Source: Bacteroidales bacterium (GTDB lineage Bacteria > Bacillota > Clostridia > Lachnospirales > Lachnospiraceae). Taken from it: a stretch of 64,000 bases of DNA. How positions within the stretch are numbered: the first letter of the stretch is position 1; every line of letters starts with the position of its first letter. The notes under the pieces are model-generated. The model saw nothing but the letters and a program-made list of their open reading frames with translations, had not been told where the DNA came from and did no database searches. Below are positions 8,367 to 16,492 of this stretch, one piece after another. The DNA lies in NCBI GenBank assembly GCA_023664535.1, contig JAMPFJ010000009.1, positions 17,835-81,834 on the forward strand, read 5' to 3'. A program made the translations under genes and the position numbers.

Positions 8367-9803
8367 TTAATTTAGTGTAATATCATATTTTACAGGATAT
8401 CCGCTATTTTGTTTTATTTGAATAGTATAGGTTTCGCCTTGGTTCAATTCAACAGTTTCTTGATTGTTGTTAGAAAATGTGTAAGCAATTTCTTTTTGAT
8501 TTTCTGTAAAAATAGTGAATGTATAATAATAGTTCACATCACTTATTTGAAATTCAAACGTATATTCACCAGAATATGGTGCAGTGTATTTATAAATATT
8601 ACATTGGTCTTCATATGTTAATTTCCCGCTTATAGGAAAATCAGTGATTCTTTTTGTCTTTTTGGGAACGCCTATTGTTATTGTATAATTATCTAATAAA
8701 CCAAGGCTTTCACAAATTTGTATTTCATAGGTTTCATTTTTTGTTAAGTTAAGAGTAGACCCTTTATCCTCGGAAGAGCAACTTGAAATTTCTCTTTTTT
8801 TGGAATCGTACATTTTAAATAGAAATGAATTATTAACATTACTGGAATCAAAGTCAAATCGGTATGTACCAGTACGAGGAGCAGTATAATAGAAAAGGTC
8901 TATTTGGTCAGCGTAACTAATTGTTCCGCTAAATTGCTTTTCGGTAATTTGAACAGGTTCTTGAGGTACGCCGATAGAGATGGTATAGGCATCTAGTAAA
9001 CCACTATATTCTTCAATGGTAATAGTATATATTTCATCTTTTTCCAATTTGACAGTAGCGCCATCTAGTGAAGTAGTATCTGCTAAGATTTTTTTTCGTG
9101 AATCACTTAAGTAAAATTGAAAAGGATGATTAACATCACTAATATCGAAAGAAAAGTGATAAATTCCGGTAACGGGAGCTTGATAATATTTAATATTTTC
9201 CTGATCTTCATACGTAATTGAATCCGAAAAGGAAGTTCCTTCGATGGTAGACGCTGGGGTTGGCTCATTTATTTTAACGGAAAAATTGTCGAGTAAACCG
9301 TTATATTCGTCAACACAAATAGTATAAATTTCATCTTCGACTAAATCAGCAGAGATTCCATCGTCATTAGCTACGGATTCAGAAATGGATTCGCCCGATG
9401 AGTCAAATATTGAAAAGTAAAAGGGATTGTTTATATCACTATAGTCAAAATCAAAATGATATCGTCCGGTAGTAATAGCTGTATAGGTATATGACAGATG
9501 CTCTGATTCATAAGTAATTGCGCCAGATATGATTCCAGTTGTTTCTTTTGCTTTGTCCGAAGAAATTACAAGTTCCTCATCATTTGAAATAACAGGCTCC
9601 GTTGTGTATTCTGTGATAGATGGTGCATAAGTGGTAGTCGTTTCAGTAGTTTTGTTTTCGGTATCTGCTCCAGAAAAGGGGAATATATAAAATAAAATGG
9701 CAAATATAAAGGGGATTATACTAAATAGTCTACCGGATTCTTTAGCAAAAATTAGGACTAAAAGACCTATGATTGCACAGATTATTATAACAATAGATAT
9801 CAT
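8367..9803 (-). CDS. Membrane-anchored protein with four PPC-like beta-sandwich repeats
   Basis: A 478-residue protein. It opens with two closely spaced hydrophobic segments (residues about 2-18 and 26-44), a Thr-rich linker (TTETTTTYAP), then four tandem units of roughly 97 residues starting near 90, 188, 289 and 388. Each unit repeats the pattern SG-x-ITY-x-D(Q), Y-Y-x-AP-x-TG-x-YxFxFDxSDVNxxF, and ends GLLDxYTITIGVP. This resembles bacterial pre-peptidase C-terminal (PPC)-like domains, here without any protease. The repeats probably face outside the cell and bind a ligand or partner. It lies in a - strand operon with two unknown proteins and an XRE regulator. No function is assigned. Confidence 0.7.
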   Translation of the reverse strand: MISIVIIICAIIGLLVLIFAKESGRLFSIIPFIFAILFYIFPFSGADTENKTTETTTTYAPSITEYTTEPVISNDEELVISSDKAKETTGIISGAITYESEHLSYTYTAITTGRYHFDFDYSDINNPFYFSIFDSSGESISESVANDDGISADLVEDEIYTICVDEYNGLLDNFSVKINEPTPASTIEGTSFSDSITYEDQENIKYYQAPVTGIYHFSFDISDVNHPFQFYLSDSRKKILADTTSLDGATVKLEKDEIYTITIEEYSGLLDAYTISIGVPQEPVQITEKQFSGTISYADQIDLFYYTAPRTGTYRFDFDSSNVNNSFLFKMYDSKKREISSCSSEDKGSTLNLTKNETYEIQICESLGLLDNYTITIGVPKKTKRITDFPISGKLTYEDQCNIYKYTAPYSGEYTFEFQISDVNYYYTFTIFTENQKEIAYTFSNNNQETVELNQGETYTIQIKQNSGYPVKYDITLN

Positions 9804-9919
9804 GGTGTTTTTGCTCCTTGTAAATAGTGTTTTTATTATAGTAGCAATGGCTTATTGCATTTTATCCTGTAATCTTCTGAATGCAGAACTAGTTATAAAA
9901 GATACATAATATTTACCAC

Positions 9920-10285
9920 TTACATTTCCATCTCATATGATTCTTCATTACAGGGGGCATTTTCAAGAGCTTCGTCAATAGCCGCATCCAGCTGCTGTTC
10001 ATAAGCATATCTTGATGGCAATGAAAGCACGTTATCTGTAATATCCTTAGCAGTTTGTTCACTATTGATATTACCGTCAAAATTAATGGTAGCTGATAAA
10101 GAAGAGTAAATATAATCCGTAGGGATATCTTTTAATATTTCATGCAATATAGCTATGTTAATAATTGCAGTTAATAAATTGTTGATAATATCGCTATTAC
10201 TTTTTTTGTATTCATCCAGTTTGATTTCGATTTTCTTTTTTAACTCGGCTTTTTCCTCTTCTGTTAATTCTTGCTTTTCATTCAT
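9920..10285 (-). CDS. Hypothetical acidic protein (121 aa)
   Basis: A 121-residue acidic, soluble, mainly helical protein with a highly charged N-terminus (ELTEEEKAELKKK) and a central hydrophobic helix (NNLLTAIINIAILHEIL). I do not recognise a family. The start has AAGGAGAG upstream. It lies 44 bases downstream of the XRE regulator and 116 bases upstream of the PPC-repeat protein, in the same direction. Being next to the regulator, it could be a partner or antagonist, but this is only positional. Confidence 0.5.
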   Translation of the reverse strand: MNEKQELTEEEKAELKKKIEIKLDEYKKSNSDIINNLLTAIINIAILHEILKDIPTDYIYSSLSATINFDGNINSEQTAKDITDNVLSLPSRYAYEQQLDAAIDEALENAPCNEESYEMEM

Positions 10286-10329
10286 TTTTTAATCTCTCCT
10301 TATGTAGACGATATTTCTTTCTCTTTTGA

Positions 10330-10683
10330 TTATCCGATACGATGCTCTTTTTCCTGGTGAAGTTCCTGTTCTCTAACTAATGCAGACATGTTTCCAATAA
10401 TAATATCTCTGTTAGATGAATTTAACTTTCTGCCGTAGTATGTAAGTTTGTTAAAAAATTCCTCGTTTTCGTTTTGTAATTCATCTAATCCGAGTAGATA
10501 ATCAGTGCTTACAGAAAAAAAAGAGGCAAGGCGTTTGAGTATTTCTATATCAGGCTGACTTATTTTTCTTTCGTAGCCCGTAATAGTCTGCCGAGATATG
10601 CCAATACTGTTAGCCAATTCTTCCTGTGTGATATGAAATGATTTTCGTAGACTTTTAATTTTGTCTCCAATTATTGAATCCAT
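10330..10683 (-). CDS. XRE-family transcriptional regulator
   Basis: A 117-residue Cro/C1-type regulator. Residues 5-60 form a classical HTH_3 (IKSLRKSFHITQEELANSIGISRQTITGYE), followed by the usual LKRLASFFSVSTDYLLGL and a short tail. ATG 10683 is better spaced from GGGGTG than an in-frame GTG nine bases upstream. It is the first gene of a - strand cluster ending at 8123. Two copies of ATGCTTAGATAT 22 bases apart lie about 50 bases upstream of the start, between this gene and a divergent promoter. That fits a repressor controlling itself and possibly the + strand RNA. Confidence 0.85.
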   Translation of the reverse strand: MDSIIGDKIKSLRKSFHITQEELANSIGISRQTITGYERKISQPDIEILKRLASFFSVSTDYLLGLDELQNENEEFFNKLTYYGRKLNSSNRDIIIGNMSALVREQELHQEKEHRIG

Positions 10684-10732
10684 AATTTTCACCCCGCTTT
10701 ATTTTAGCATTATCACACATATATAAATTAGA

Positions 10733-10766
10733 ATGCTTAGATATATACATAAAAATGCTTAGATAT
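10733..10766. promoter_or_regulatory. Tandem operator-like repeats between XRE gene and ncRNA promoter
   Basis: ATGCTTAGATAT occurs at 10733-10744 and again at 10755-10766, a 22-base period that places both copies on the same DNA face. The second copy abuts the -35 box of the + strand promoter at 10767. They are likely binding sites for the adjacent XRE protein. Confidence 0.45.
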
Positions 10767-10795
10767 TTGACATAATGGAAATGATGGTGTAAAAT
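10767..10795 (+). promoter_or_regulatory. Vegetative promoter for the structured ncRNA
   Basis: A perfect TTGACA at 10767-10772, a 17-base spacer and TAAAAT at 10790-10795. Transcription would start near 10802 and read + strand into a stretch with no convincing ORF for about 590 bases. Confidence 0.65.
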
Positions 10796-10801
10796 GAAGA
10801 A

Positions 10802-11319
10802 AGTAATATTCCTAAATTCAGTTAGGGTTGGTGATAAAATATAAAAATGATGGATTGATAAATATTGGTACGAGGGAAAGAAATAATGACATATTGTTCT
10901 ATCAGAGCATTCTCACGCAAGAATCCTCTGATAAGATAATATGCAGTGAAGCTATAGACGGTATAGCAATAGATGTATATTTATAGTGGAAAGTATAGAT
11001 GTAAATAACATTTATATAAGTAGGCGGGGACCATGATAACTGAATAGTACGATACGGCTGGGCGTTAGTTATTGAAATAAGCGGAGTCAAGCAAAGAGCT
11101 GCGGAGATGTGGAGCGATAAGCGAAAGCGGTAATACGGAGCGGTAGTTATAACTAAAGAAACCCACCTACCAGAACCTGGACGCAGATGGGTACTCGGGC
11201 ACGAAACGCACCGGGAGAGAACAAGAACTGGGAAAGCAGAAATGCTGGCTGTAAAGTACAAGTTATTTTTATTGCTATAGCTGGAACGTAAGTGTGCAGC
11301 GTTTGCAGATTTACGTTTT
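10802..11319 (+). ncRNA. Candidate large structured non-coding RNA (about 0.5 kb)
   Basis: The unit has its own promoter and terminator and no supported ORF. Visible pairings: a long imperfect hairpin at 10889-10943 (core ATCAGAG/CTCTGAT); a long-range 10-bp closing helix TATAGCAATA (10962-10971) with TATTGCTATA (11269-11278); TTAGTTAT (11065-11072) with ATAACTAA (11149-11156); ACCCA...TGGGT (11161-11194) around the hairpin CCAG-AAC-CTGG; a GC-GAAA-GC tetraloop hairpin near 11120; and GTAGG (11020-11024) with CCTAC (11166-11170), a possible pseudoknot. The region between is rich in GCGGAG-like purine motifs. This nested, end-to-end paired architecture resembles the ornate large RNAs of Firmicutes and their mobile elements. 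I cannot assign it to raiA, ROOL, GOLLD or another family by eye. Confidence 0.55.
11285..11319 (+). terminator. Likely terminator of the ncRNA
   Basis: AACGTAA (11285-11291) pairs with TTACGTT (11311-11317), with an inner TGCA/TGCA helix, and is followed by a short T run. It directly follows the long-range closing helix of the RNA. Confidence 0.45.
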
Positions 11320-11395
11320 CGCTATGAGTGTTAATATTTTCAGATTATTTCTCATAGACTGGACAAAGAGTATAAAGGCAGGGGGTGATTCCACC

Positions 11396-11557
11396 GTGAA
11401 AAAAAGAAAATTGAATTATACCATACATAATCCTAACACCGTGGAAGAAACCGCTAAAATTTTAATGGATATCCTAATCCAGGCAAATGAGGAAAAGGTG
11501 GAAAGGAAATTCAAGGAATTGCAGGAATGCTTTGCCGCCGATGAATTGGAGGGCTGA
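11396..11557 (+). CDS. Small ORF preceding the recombinase (53 aa)
   Basis: A 53-codon ORF from GTG 11396, with GGGGGTG upstream. The product begins with a basic segment (KKRKLNYTIHNPN) followed by a helical region (EETAKILMDILIQANEEKVERKF). Similar short proteins with KLNY-HNPN starts are common directly upstream of large serine recombinases in Clostridia, but their function is unknown to me. The ORF lies 111 bases before the recombinase, in the same direction. A longer version using an upstream ATG at 11294 would run through the presumed ncRNA terminator and is less likely. Confidence 0.55.
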   Translation: MKKRKLNYTIHNPNTVEETAKILMDILIQANEEKVERKFKELQECFAADELEG

Positions 11558-11668
11558 AAGGCTGCTGCTTAAACAGGCAGTTTTTGTCGCAGGGTAATGA
11601 CTTGAGTTTCTGCATTTAAATGCGTATAATGAAATGTAATAAATACATTAGCGAAGAAAGGTTTTGTC

Positions 11669-13237
11669 ATGAATATTGCCGCTTATTGCAGAGTTTCGAC
11701 CGATAAAGCCGACCAGTTGAATAGCCTGGAAGCGCAAAAAGAATTTTTTTCTGAATATACAAAACGTACCGGTGACAATCTTGTCCGTCTGTATGCAGAT
11801 GAGGGGATATCCGGTACAAAAATTAAAAACCGTAAGGAATTTCTGCGTATGATGTCCGATGCCGAACACGGTCTGTTTGATATGGTAGTGGTCAAGGATA
11901 TTTCCCGTTTTGCCAGGAATACAGTAGATTTGCTTCAAAATATCCGCAAATTAAAATCTCTCGGTATTGAAACGCAATTCCTTACTGCTAACATGACCAG
12001 CATGGGCAACAGTGAGTTTGTTCTGACTATTTTCGGAGCATTGGCGCAGGAGGAAAGCGCAAATACTTCCAAGCGGGTGAAGTTTGGTAAAAAGATGAAT
12101 GCGGAAAAAGGACGTGTTCCCAATATTGTCTATGGCTATGACAAGACGATTGGGGATTATTTTAATTTAACAATCAATGAAGAAGAAGCGGGTGTTATTC
12201 GTCAAATATATCAATGGTATACCAAAGAAGGCTATGGAGCCGCTAAGATTTCCATCATGTTGAATGACAGAGGTTGTAAGACAAAACGAAACTGTAACTG
12301 GAGCCAGAATGCAGTCTGCCGTATTTTAACCAATGAATTATACACCGGAAAGATTATTAACGGAAAACAGGAGGTGGCAGATTTTCTAACCGGGCAGCGC
12401 AGGGATAAGAATGAAGATGAATGGATAGTGGTGGATAGACCGGACCTGCAGATTATCAAGCCGGAGGTATTTAAAGAGGCACATGCGATTCTTCAGTCAC
12501 GCAATCAGACATTTCATCATTCCCATCAACGTCAGAGCAATAAATATCTGTTTTCCACACTAATCCGCTGTAAGGACTGCGGGTGGTCTTTCCGGAGAAC
12601 GGTACGGACATATAAGAATACCTATGTACGCTGGGTGTGTTCCGCACATAATGGACGGGGAGCAGACAGCTGTCCGAATGCGGTTACGGTGGATGAAGAC
12701 GAACTGATAGAGGTTCTGCAGGAATATTTTACCGAGATTTTGAAGCAAAAGAAGAAAGTAATCAGCCATGTGGTTAACGAATTTCAACGGGTTTATAAAG
12801 CAAAGGATGAAAATGCTGCGTATGAAAAAGAATTAAATCTACAGCTGAACAGGTTGCGGAGGTCAAGGCAGAAATACATGGATATGTATACTGATGATTT
12901 GATTTCCAGAGAGGAATTAAATGAAAAAATCGGCGGAATGCGCAGGGAAATAGAGCGATTAGAAAATGAATTAAAAATGGTATCTTATCACATGACTAAA
13001 GGAGAGCAGCTGGAGAGTATATTAAACAGTACGTTTAAGCAGATTGAGGATATTGCCGATGTGCATGAGATGACAAATGCGCAGCTGAAGAAGCTGATTC
13101 AGAAGATAGAAGTAGACAGGGAAGGGAACGTGGAAATATTCTTATGCTTGTTTGGTGATTTGGGATTAGAGGATGTGATACTGATTGGGGATAATCCTGT
13201 TGGCAATAGCGTTCCCGATTGTAACAACCATACATAA
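11669..13237 (+). CDS. Large serine recombinase (integrase/TnpX-like)
   Basis: A 522-residue large serine recombinase. The N-terminal resolvase domain starts IAAYCRVSTDKADQLNSLEAQ with Ser9 as expected nucleophile and has the DISRFARN block near residue 75. A recombinase domain follows (about 150-260, YGYDKTIGDYFNLTINEEEAGVIRQIYQWY), then a zinc ribbon (CKDCGWSFRR...C, near 305) and a C-terminal coiled coil (about 390-440). Such enzymes integrate and excise phages, ICEs and transposons by themselves, usually from a gene at one end of the element. Here the 3' end overlaps the remnant ORF 13185-13379 and is followed by ordinary backbone genes. It therefore probably marks the right end of the left-hand mobile island. 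Confidence 0.85.
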   Translation: MNIAAYCRVSTDKADQLNSLEAQKEFFSEYTKRTGDNLVRLYADEGISGTKIKNRKEFLRMMSDAEHGLFDMVVVKDISRFARNTVDLLQNIRKLKSLGIETQFLTANMTSMGNSEFVLTIFGALAQEESANTSKRVKFGKKMNAEKGRVPNIVYGYDKTIGDYFNLTINEEEAGVIRQIYQWYTKEGYGAAKISIMLNDRGCKTKRNCNWSQNAVCRILTNELYTGKIINGKQEVADFLTGQRRDKNEDEWIVVDRPDLQIIKPEVFKEAHAILQSRNQTFHHSHQRQSNKYLFSTLIRCKDCGWSFRRTVRTYKNTYVRWVCSAHNGRGADSCPNAVTVDEDELIEVLQEYFTEILKQKKKVISHVVNEFQRVYKAKDENAAYEKELNLQLNRLRRSRQKYMDMYTDDLISREELNEKIGGMRREIERLENELKMVSYHMTKGEQLESILNSTFKQIEDIADVHEMTNAQLKKLIQKIEVDREGNVEIFLCLFGDLGLEDVILIGDNPVGNSVPDCNNHT

Positions 13238-13379
13238 GGATGTATCAGAGCGGCTGGCATATATCAACCCGGCGCTGGCACAGGAGGTAAGAAAGGTGTT
13301 GGATGTGAACAAGGCAGAGCGCCATATCAGAGGGGGGATGGCGACAAAGGAAAAATACCTGCAGGAAAAGACAGGATGA
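13185..13379 (+). pseudogene. 3' remnant of a host gene at the presumed att site
   Basis: An ORF in another frame starts inside the end of the recombinase gene and continues 142 bases past it. Its C-terminal 45 residues (ERLAYINPALAQEVRKV..., ending in a basic ERHIRGGMATKEKYL) look like a conserved protein tail and not like random sequence. It has no good ribosome binding site. The simplest reading is the 3' part of a chromosomal gene cut by integration, with the 5' part at the far end of the element, left of this window. I do not recognise the parent gene. Confidence 0.4.
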
Positions 13380-13419
13380 GAAAGAACAATCTTAAAATAA
13401 TCTGAATATTTTTTTCTTT

Positions 13420-13473
13420 CCCTTGCCAAACCACTTAAAATGTGAGAAAACTTGTATAAAGTGGGGGCAAGGG
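13420..13473. other. Stem-loop in the gap between the mobile island and the backbone
   Basis: CCCTTGCC (13420-13427) pairs with GGCAAGGG (13466-13473), and inside it CCACTT (13431-13436) pairs with AAGTGG (13459-13464). There is no T run behind it on either strand, so its role as terminator is doubtful. The gap 13380-13665 otherwise holds only the promoter below and an untranslated leader. Confidence 0.35.
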
Positions 13474-13525
13474 ATTCCAATTTATCCCAATCTGGCGAAA
13501 AAAATATGAAAAATGAGAAGAAAAT

Positions 13526-13554
13526 TTGCACTTATGACCAAAATCTAATATAAT
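13526..13554 (+). promoter_or_regulatory. Promoter of the YhaO/YhaN-like operon
   Basis: TTGCAC at 13526-13531, 17-base spacer, TATAAT at 13549-13554. The start of transcription would leave a leader of roughly 100 bases before the ATG at 13666, in which I see no known riboswitch. Confidence 0.65.
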
Positions 13555-13665
13555 AGGAATGTATGTACTTTTATCCGGATACCTTTGCGGTGAAAGTGCA
13601 GGGCAGCCAAGCAGAAGCAGGCGGTTACATTTGCGAGAATAAAAAGATAAGAGGCAGGTGCGAAA

Positions 13666-14724
13666 ATGAAATTTATACACATGGCAGACGTCCATTTAGG
13701 AATACAGCCGGATAAGGGAAAGCCCTGGAGCCGGGAAAGGGAACAGGAGATAAAGGATACATTCGTAAAGGTGGTGGAGGATGCAGAGGCAAAGCAGGTT
13801 GATTTGCTGCTGATTGCCGGTGATTTATTCCATATGCCTCCGTCAGAGGGGATGCTTCGGGATGTGGATTATATTTTGTCCAGACTGACAAAGACGAAAA
13901 CCATTATGATTGCCGGCAACCATGATTATATGAAGCCGGACAGCCCAATGGCAAATTATAAGTTTTCCTCAAAAACCATCTGCTTGTCAGCGGATAAAAT
14001 CAGCAATGTATATATGAAAGATTTGAACACCTGTGTAACGGGATTTTCTTATGACAGCAAAGAGAATGAGGATGATATTTTAAACCATATCAAACCGGCA
14101 AAGCAGGGCGCTTTTAATATTTTACTGGCGCATGGCGGAGATGCAAAGCATTTGCCTTTCAATAAGAAAAACCTGCGGGAATCCAATTTTGACTATATTG
14201 CGCTGGGACATATCCATAAACCGGAAATTATCAAGGAGGATGCTGTGATTATGGCGGGCTCGCTGGAGCCGATTGATTATACGGATACCGGAGCAAGGGG
14301 TTATATCTATGGTGTGGAGCAGGACGGCATATTAAAGACAGAATTTGTGCCGGTTGCCAAACGGGCATATATGAATCTGTTAATCAATATTAAACCGGAC
14401 CATACCCCGCAGATGATTGTAGATTTAGTGGACAGGCAGATTCGGAATCTGGGCACACAGCATATTTACCGCATACTGGTCAAAGGACACAATCATAACC
14501 ATGATGTATTTGATTTTTCGAGTATCGAGAACAAATATAATATTTATGAGGTGGTTACAGAGGTTGCGGAGGAGTATGACTTAGGAAAGCTTTACGAGGA
14601 GAACCGGGACAATCTGGTGGGTAAATTTATTGGACAGCTTTCCGATAATTACTATGGAGATGAGATTTGCAAAAAAGCAATTCACTATGGTCTGGATGTA
14701 CTACTAAAGACGGGGGAGCAGTAA
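13666..14724 (+). CDS. Metallophosphoesterase, SbcD/Mre11-like (YhaO family)
   Basis: A 352-residue calcineurin-like phosphoesterase. The metal-binding motifs are all present: DVH (residues 7-9), GDL (about 51), GNHDY (about 84), a later H in LLAHGG and GHIH near 185. The order and the MKFIHMADVHLG start are those of the SbcD/Mre11 nuclease family, and the length and gene pairing match Bacillus YhaO. It is expected to be a manganese-dependent DNA exo/endonuclease working with the ATPase encoded two bases downstream. ATG 13666 has an AGGCAGG-type site upstream. Substrate and role in repair are inferred from the family. Confidence 0.85.
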   Translation: MKFIHMADVHLGIQPDKGKPWSREREQEIKDTFVKVVEDAEAKQVDLLLIAGDLFHMPPSEGMLRDVDYILSRLTKTKTIMIAGNHDYMKPDSPMANYKFSSKTICLSADKISNVYMKDLNTCVTGFSYDSKENEDDILNHIKPAKQGAFNILLAHGGDAKHLPFNKKNLRESNFDYIALGHIHKPEIIKEDAVIMAGSLEPIDYTDTGARGYIYGVEQDGILKTEFVPVAKRAYMNLLINIKPDHTPQMIVDLVDRQIRNLGTQHIYRILVKGHNHNHDVFDFSSIENKYNIYEVVTEVAEEYDLGKLYEENRDNLVGKFIGQLSDNYYGDEICKKAIHYGLDVLLKTGEQ

Positions 14725-14726
14725 TT

Positions 14727-16400
14727 ATGAGAATTGACAGGTTACACTTACAGGATTTTGGACAATTTCATGAAAAAAATATTACCCTGGCTCCGGGTGT
14801 GAATGTGATTTGCGGAGCAAATGAAGCGGGAAAGACGACGGTTAAGGATTTTATCGTGGACATGCTCTACGGTATTGATAAATCAAGGGGAATCGGTGCA
14901 AGATTCGACCATTATGAGCAGAAGAAGCCGATTAACGGGTCGGCATTTTCCGGAGCCATGGAGATATCCAATGAAGAGGGGCGTTATCAGATTGAGCGTA
15001 ATTTTGCCCGTCAGGAAAAGAAAACCGTGGTAAGGAATCTGGACACCGGAAGGGAGCTGGATTTACAGGGCGAAAACGATTTGGCGGGAACAATTCTTCA
15101 TACGGATAAAAGTACCTACATGAATACGCTTTGCATAAGCCAGGTGGGTGCAGGTACCGATAAAGAAATCGCAGATAAGCTCAATCATTATATTGTCAAT
15201 ATGGCGTCCACCAGAACCGGTGATATTGATGCGGTAACGGCAATTATGGAGCTTAAGAATAAAAAGAAGGCGTTTTCTTCCGACAAGGAATTGGAGCAGC
15301 GGGAGCAGGAAATTACGGCAAAGCTTTCTCTGGACAGGGATTTTGATGCGGAGCTTGCTTCAGTGCGGGAGGAATACGCTAAGGTGGAAGCCGGCATGAA
15401 GAGCGGAAAAGGCGAGAGGCTGCAGTTTACGCCAATCAATCCGAATACCGACGGGCAGCAAAAGGACGAGCCGGCTGAGGCGGAGCAGGCGAAAAGGGAA
15501 ACCGGTTCTCCGATGGATAAACGGGAAAAAGAAATGCAGATGCTTCGCAATATGGGACCGAAGAGCGTACTGGATAATGTGATGCTCACTCTTGCTTTGG
15601 GTTTGTTGTTTATCGCACTGTTTGTAGGGATTGCCTATCTGGTTCCGTTTAATATCCCCGAGCTGAAAATGGGAATTATGGGCTTTGGAACGGCGCTTGT
15701 CCTGCTTACGGAGGTTCAGTTCCTGCTAAAGCGGGCGAAGCTCTACAAAATGCTGGAAGAGATTGAGATTGAACAGGGCTTTGAAGAGGCAAAGAGCGGT
15801 GGGTTAAGCAGCGAGGAGCAGCGGGAGCTGGTAAACCGCATGTCGGATTTAAAGGTAAAGGAAGAAAAAATCGTTAATGAGCGAAAAGAGCAGGAGCAGA
15901 TGATGGAGGAGCTGACTTCCATCAAGGAGAAGAAAGCGGCAAATGCGAAGGAGATTGCGGCAATCGAGCTGGCAATCAATACCATTCAGGATTTATCGGA
16001 AGAGATATATGATTCTTTTGGAAGTGTTTTAAATAAAGAGGTTTCCGAAATTGTCGGAAGGATTACCGGAAATAAATATTCGGAAGTGAAAATTGACGAC
16101 CAGCTGAGAGTGATGGTAAAGAGCGGAAGCTCGTTTATCAGTATGGATTATCTGAGCGCAGGTACGATAGAGCAGATTTATCTGGCTCTCCGCCTCTCTA
16201 TTGCAGAGGTGCTGGTCAAAGAAGATTTGCCGATTATCATAGATGACATTTTCGGCACCTATGATGAACAAAGATTATATGAAACATTAAGCTGTCTAAG
16301 TGAATATCTGAACCGCCAGATGATTATTTTTACTGCGAATCCGGGCATTCAGGAAAAATTCACCGATTTGGGAGTATCCAGTAATTATATTGGGCTGTGA
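14727..16400 (+). CDS. AAA ATPase, SbcC/YhaN-like, with two membrane segments
   Basis: A 557-residue ATPase partner of the nuclease upstream. Walker A is GANEAGKTT (about residues 32-40). A C-terminal signature LSAGTIEQIYLALRLSI and Walker B LPIIIDDIFGTYD complete the RecF/SbcC-type head. The centre is a shortened coiled coil containing two hydrophobic segments (about residues 288-310 and 317-335), as in YhaN, which would tie the complex to the membrane. At 557 residues it is much shorter than typical YhaN (over 900), because the coiled-coil arms are reduced. ATG 14727 has GGGGGAG eight bases upstream. Confidence 0.8.
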   Translation: MRIDRLHLQDFGQFHEKNITLAPGVNVICGANEAGKTTVKDFIVDMLYGIDKSRGIGARFDHYEQKKPINGSAFSGAMEISNEEGRYQIERNFARQEKKTVVRNLDTGRELDLQGENDLAGTILHTDKSTYMNTLCISQVGAGTDKEIADKLNHYIVNMASTRTGDIDAVTAIMELKNKKKAFSSDKELEQREQEITAKLSLDRDFDAELASVREEYAKVEAGMKSGKGERLQFTPINPNTDGQQKDEPAEAEQAKRETGSPMDKREKEMQMLRNMGPKSVLDNVMLTLALGLLFIALFVGIAYLVPFNIPELKMGIMGFGTALVLLTEVQFLLKRAKLYKMLEEIEIEQGFEEAKSGGLSSEEQRELVNRMSDLKVKEEKIVNERKEQEQMMEELTSIKEKKAANAKEIAAIELAINTIQDLSEEIYDSFGSVLNKEVSEIVGRITGNKYSEVKIDDQLRVMVKSGSSFISMDYLSAGTIEQIYLALRLSIAEVLVKEDLPIIIDDIFGTYDEQRLYETLSCLSEYLNRQMIIFTANPGIQEKFTDLGVSSNYIGL

Positions 16401-16492
16401 CGACAGGCTGACGCGGTTTTCTAAGAAATCTGCTGATTGCCTGTAGTCAGAAATATGCTTCCGGATACTACAGCTGGAAATGAGGGAACAAA

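Noticed and set aside
10902..11261. A 119-codon - strand ORF
   Set aside because: It lies across the structured ncRNA, has no ribosome binding site and a composition unlike the neighbouring proteins. It is more likely an accident of the stems.
13420..13473. Hairpin as a riboswitch for the YhaO/YhaN operon
   Set aside because: It lies upstream of the promoter at 13526, so it is not in that transcript, and it matches no riboswitch consensus I know.
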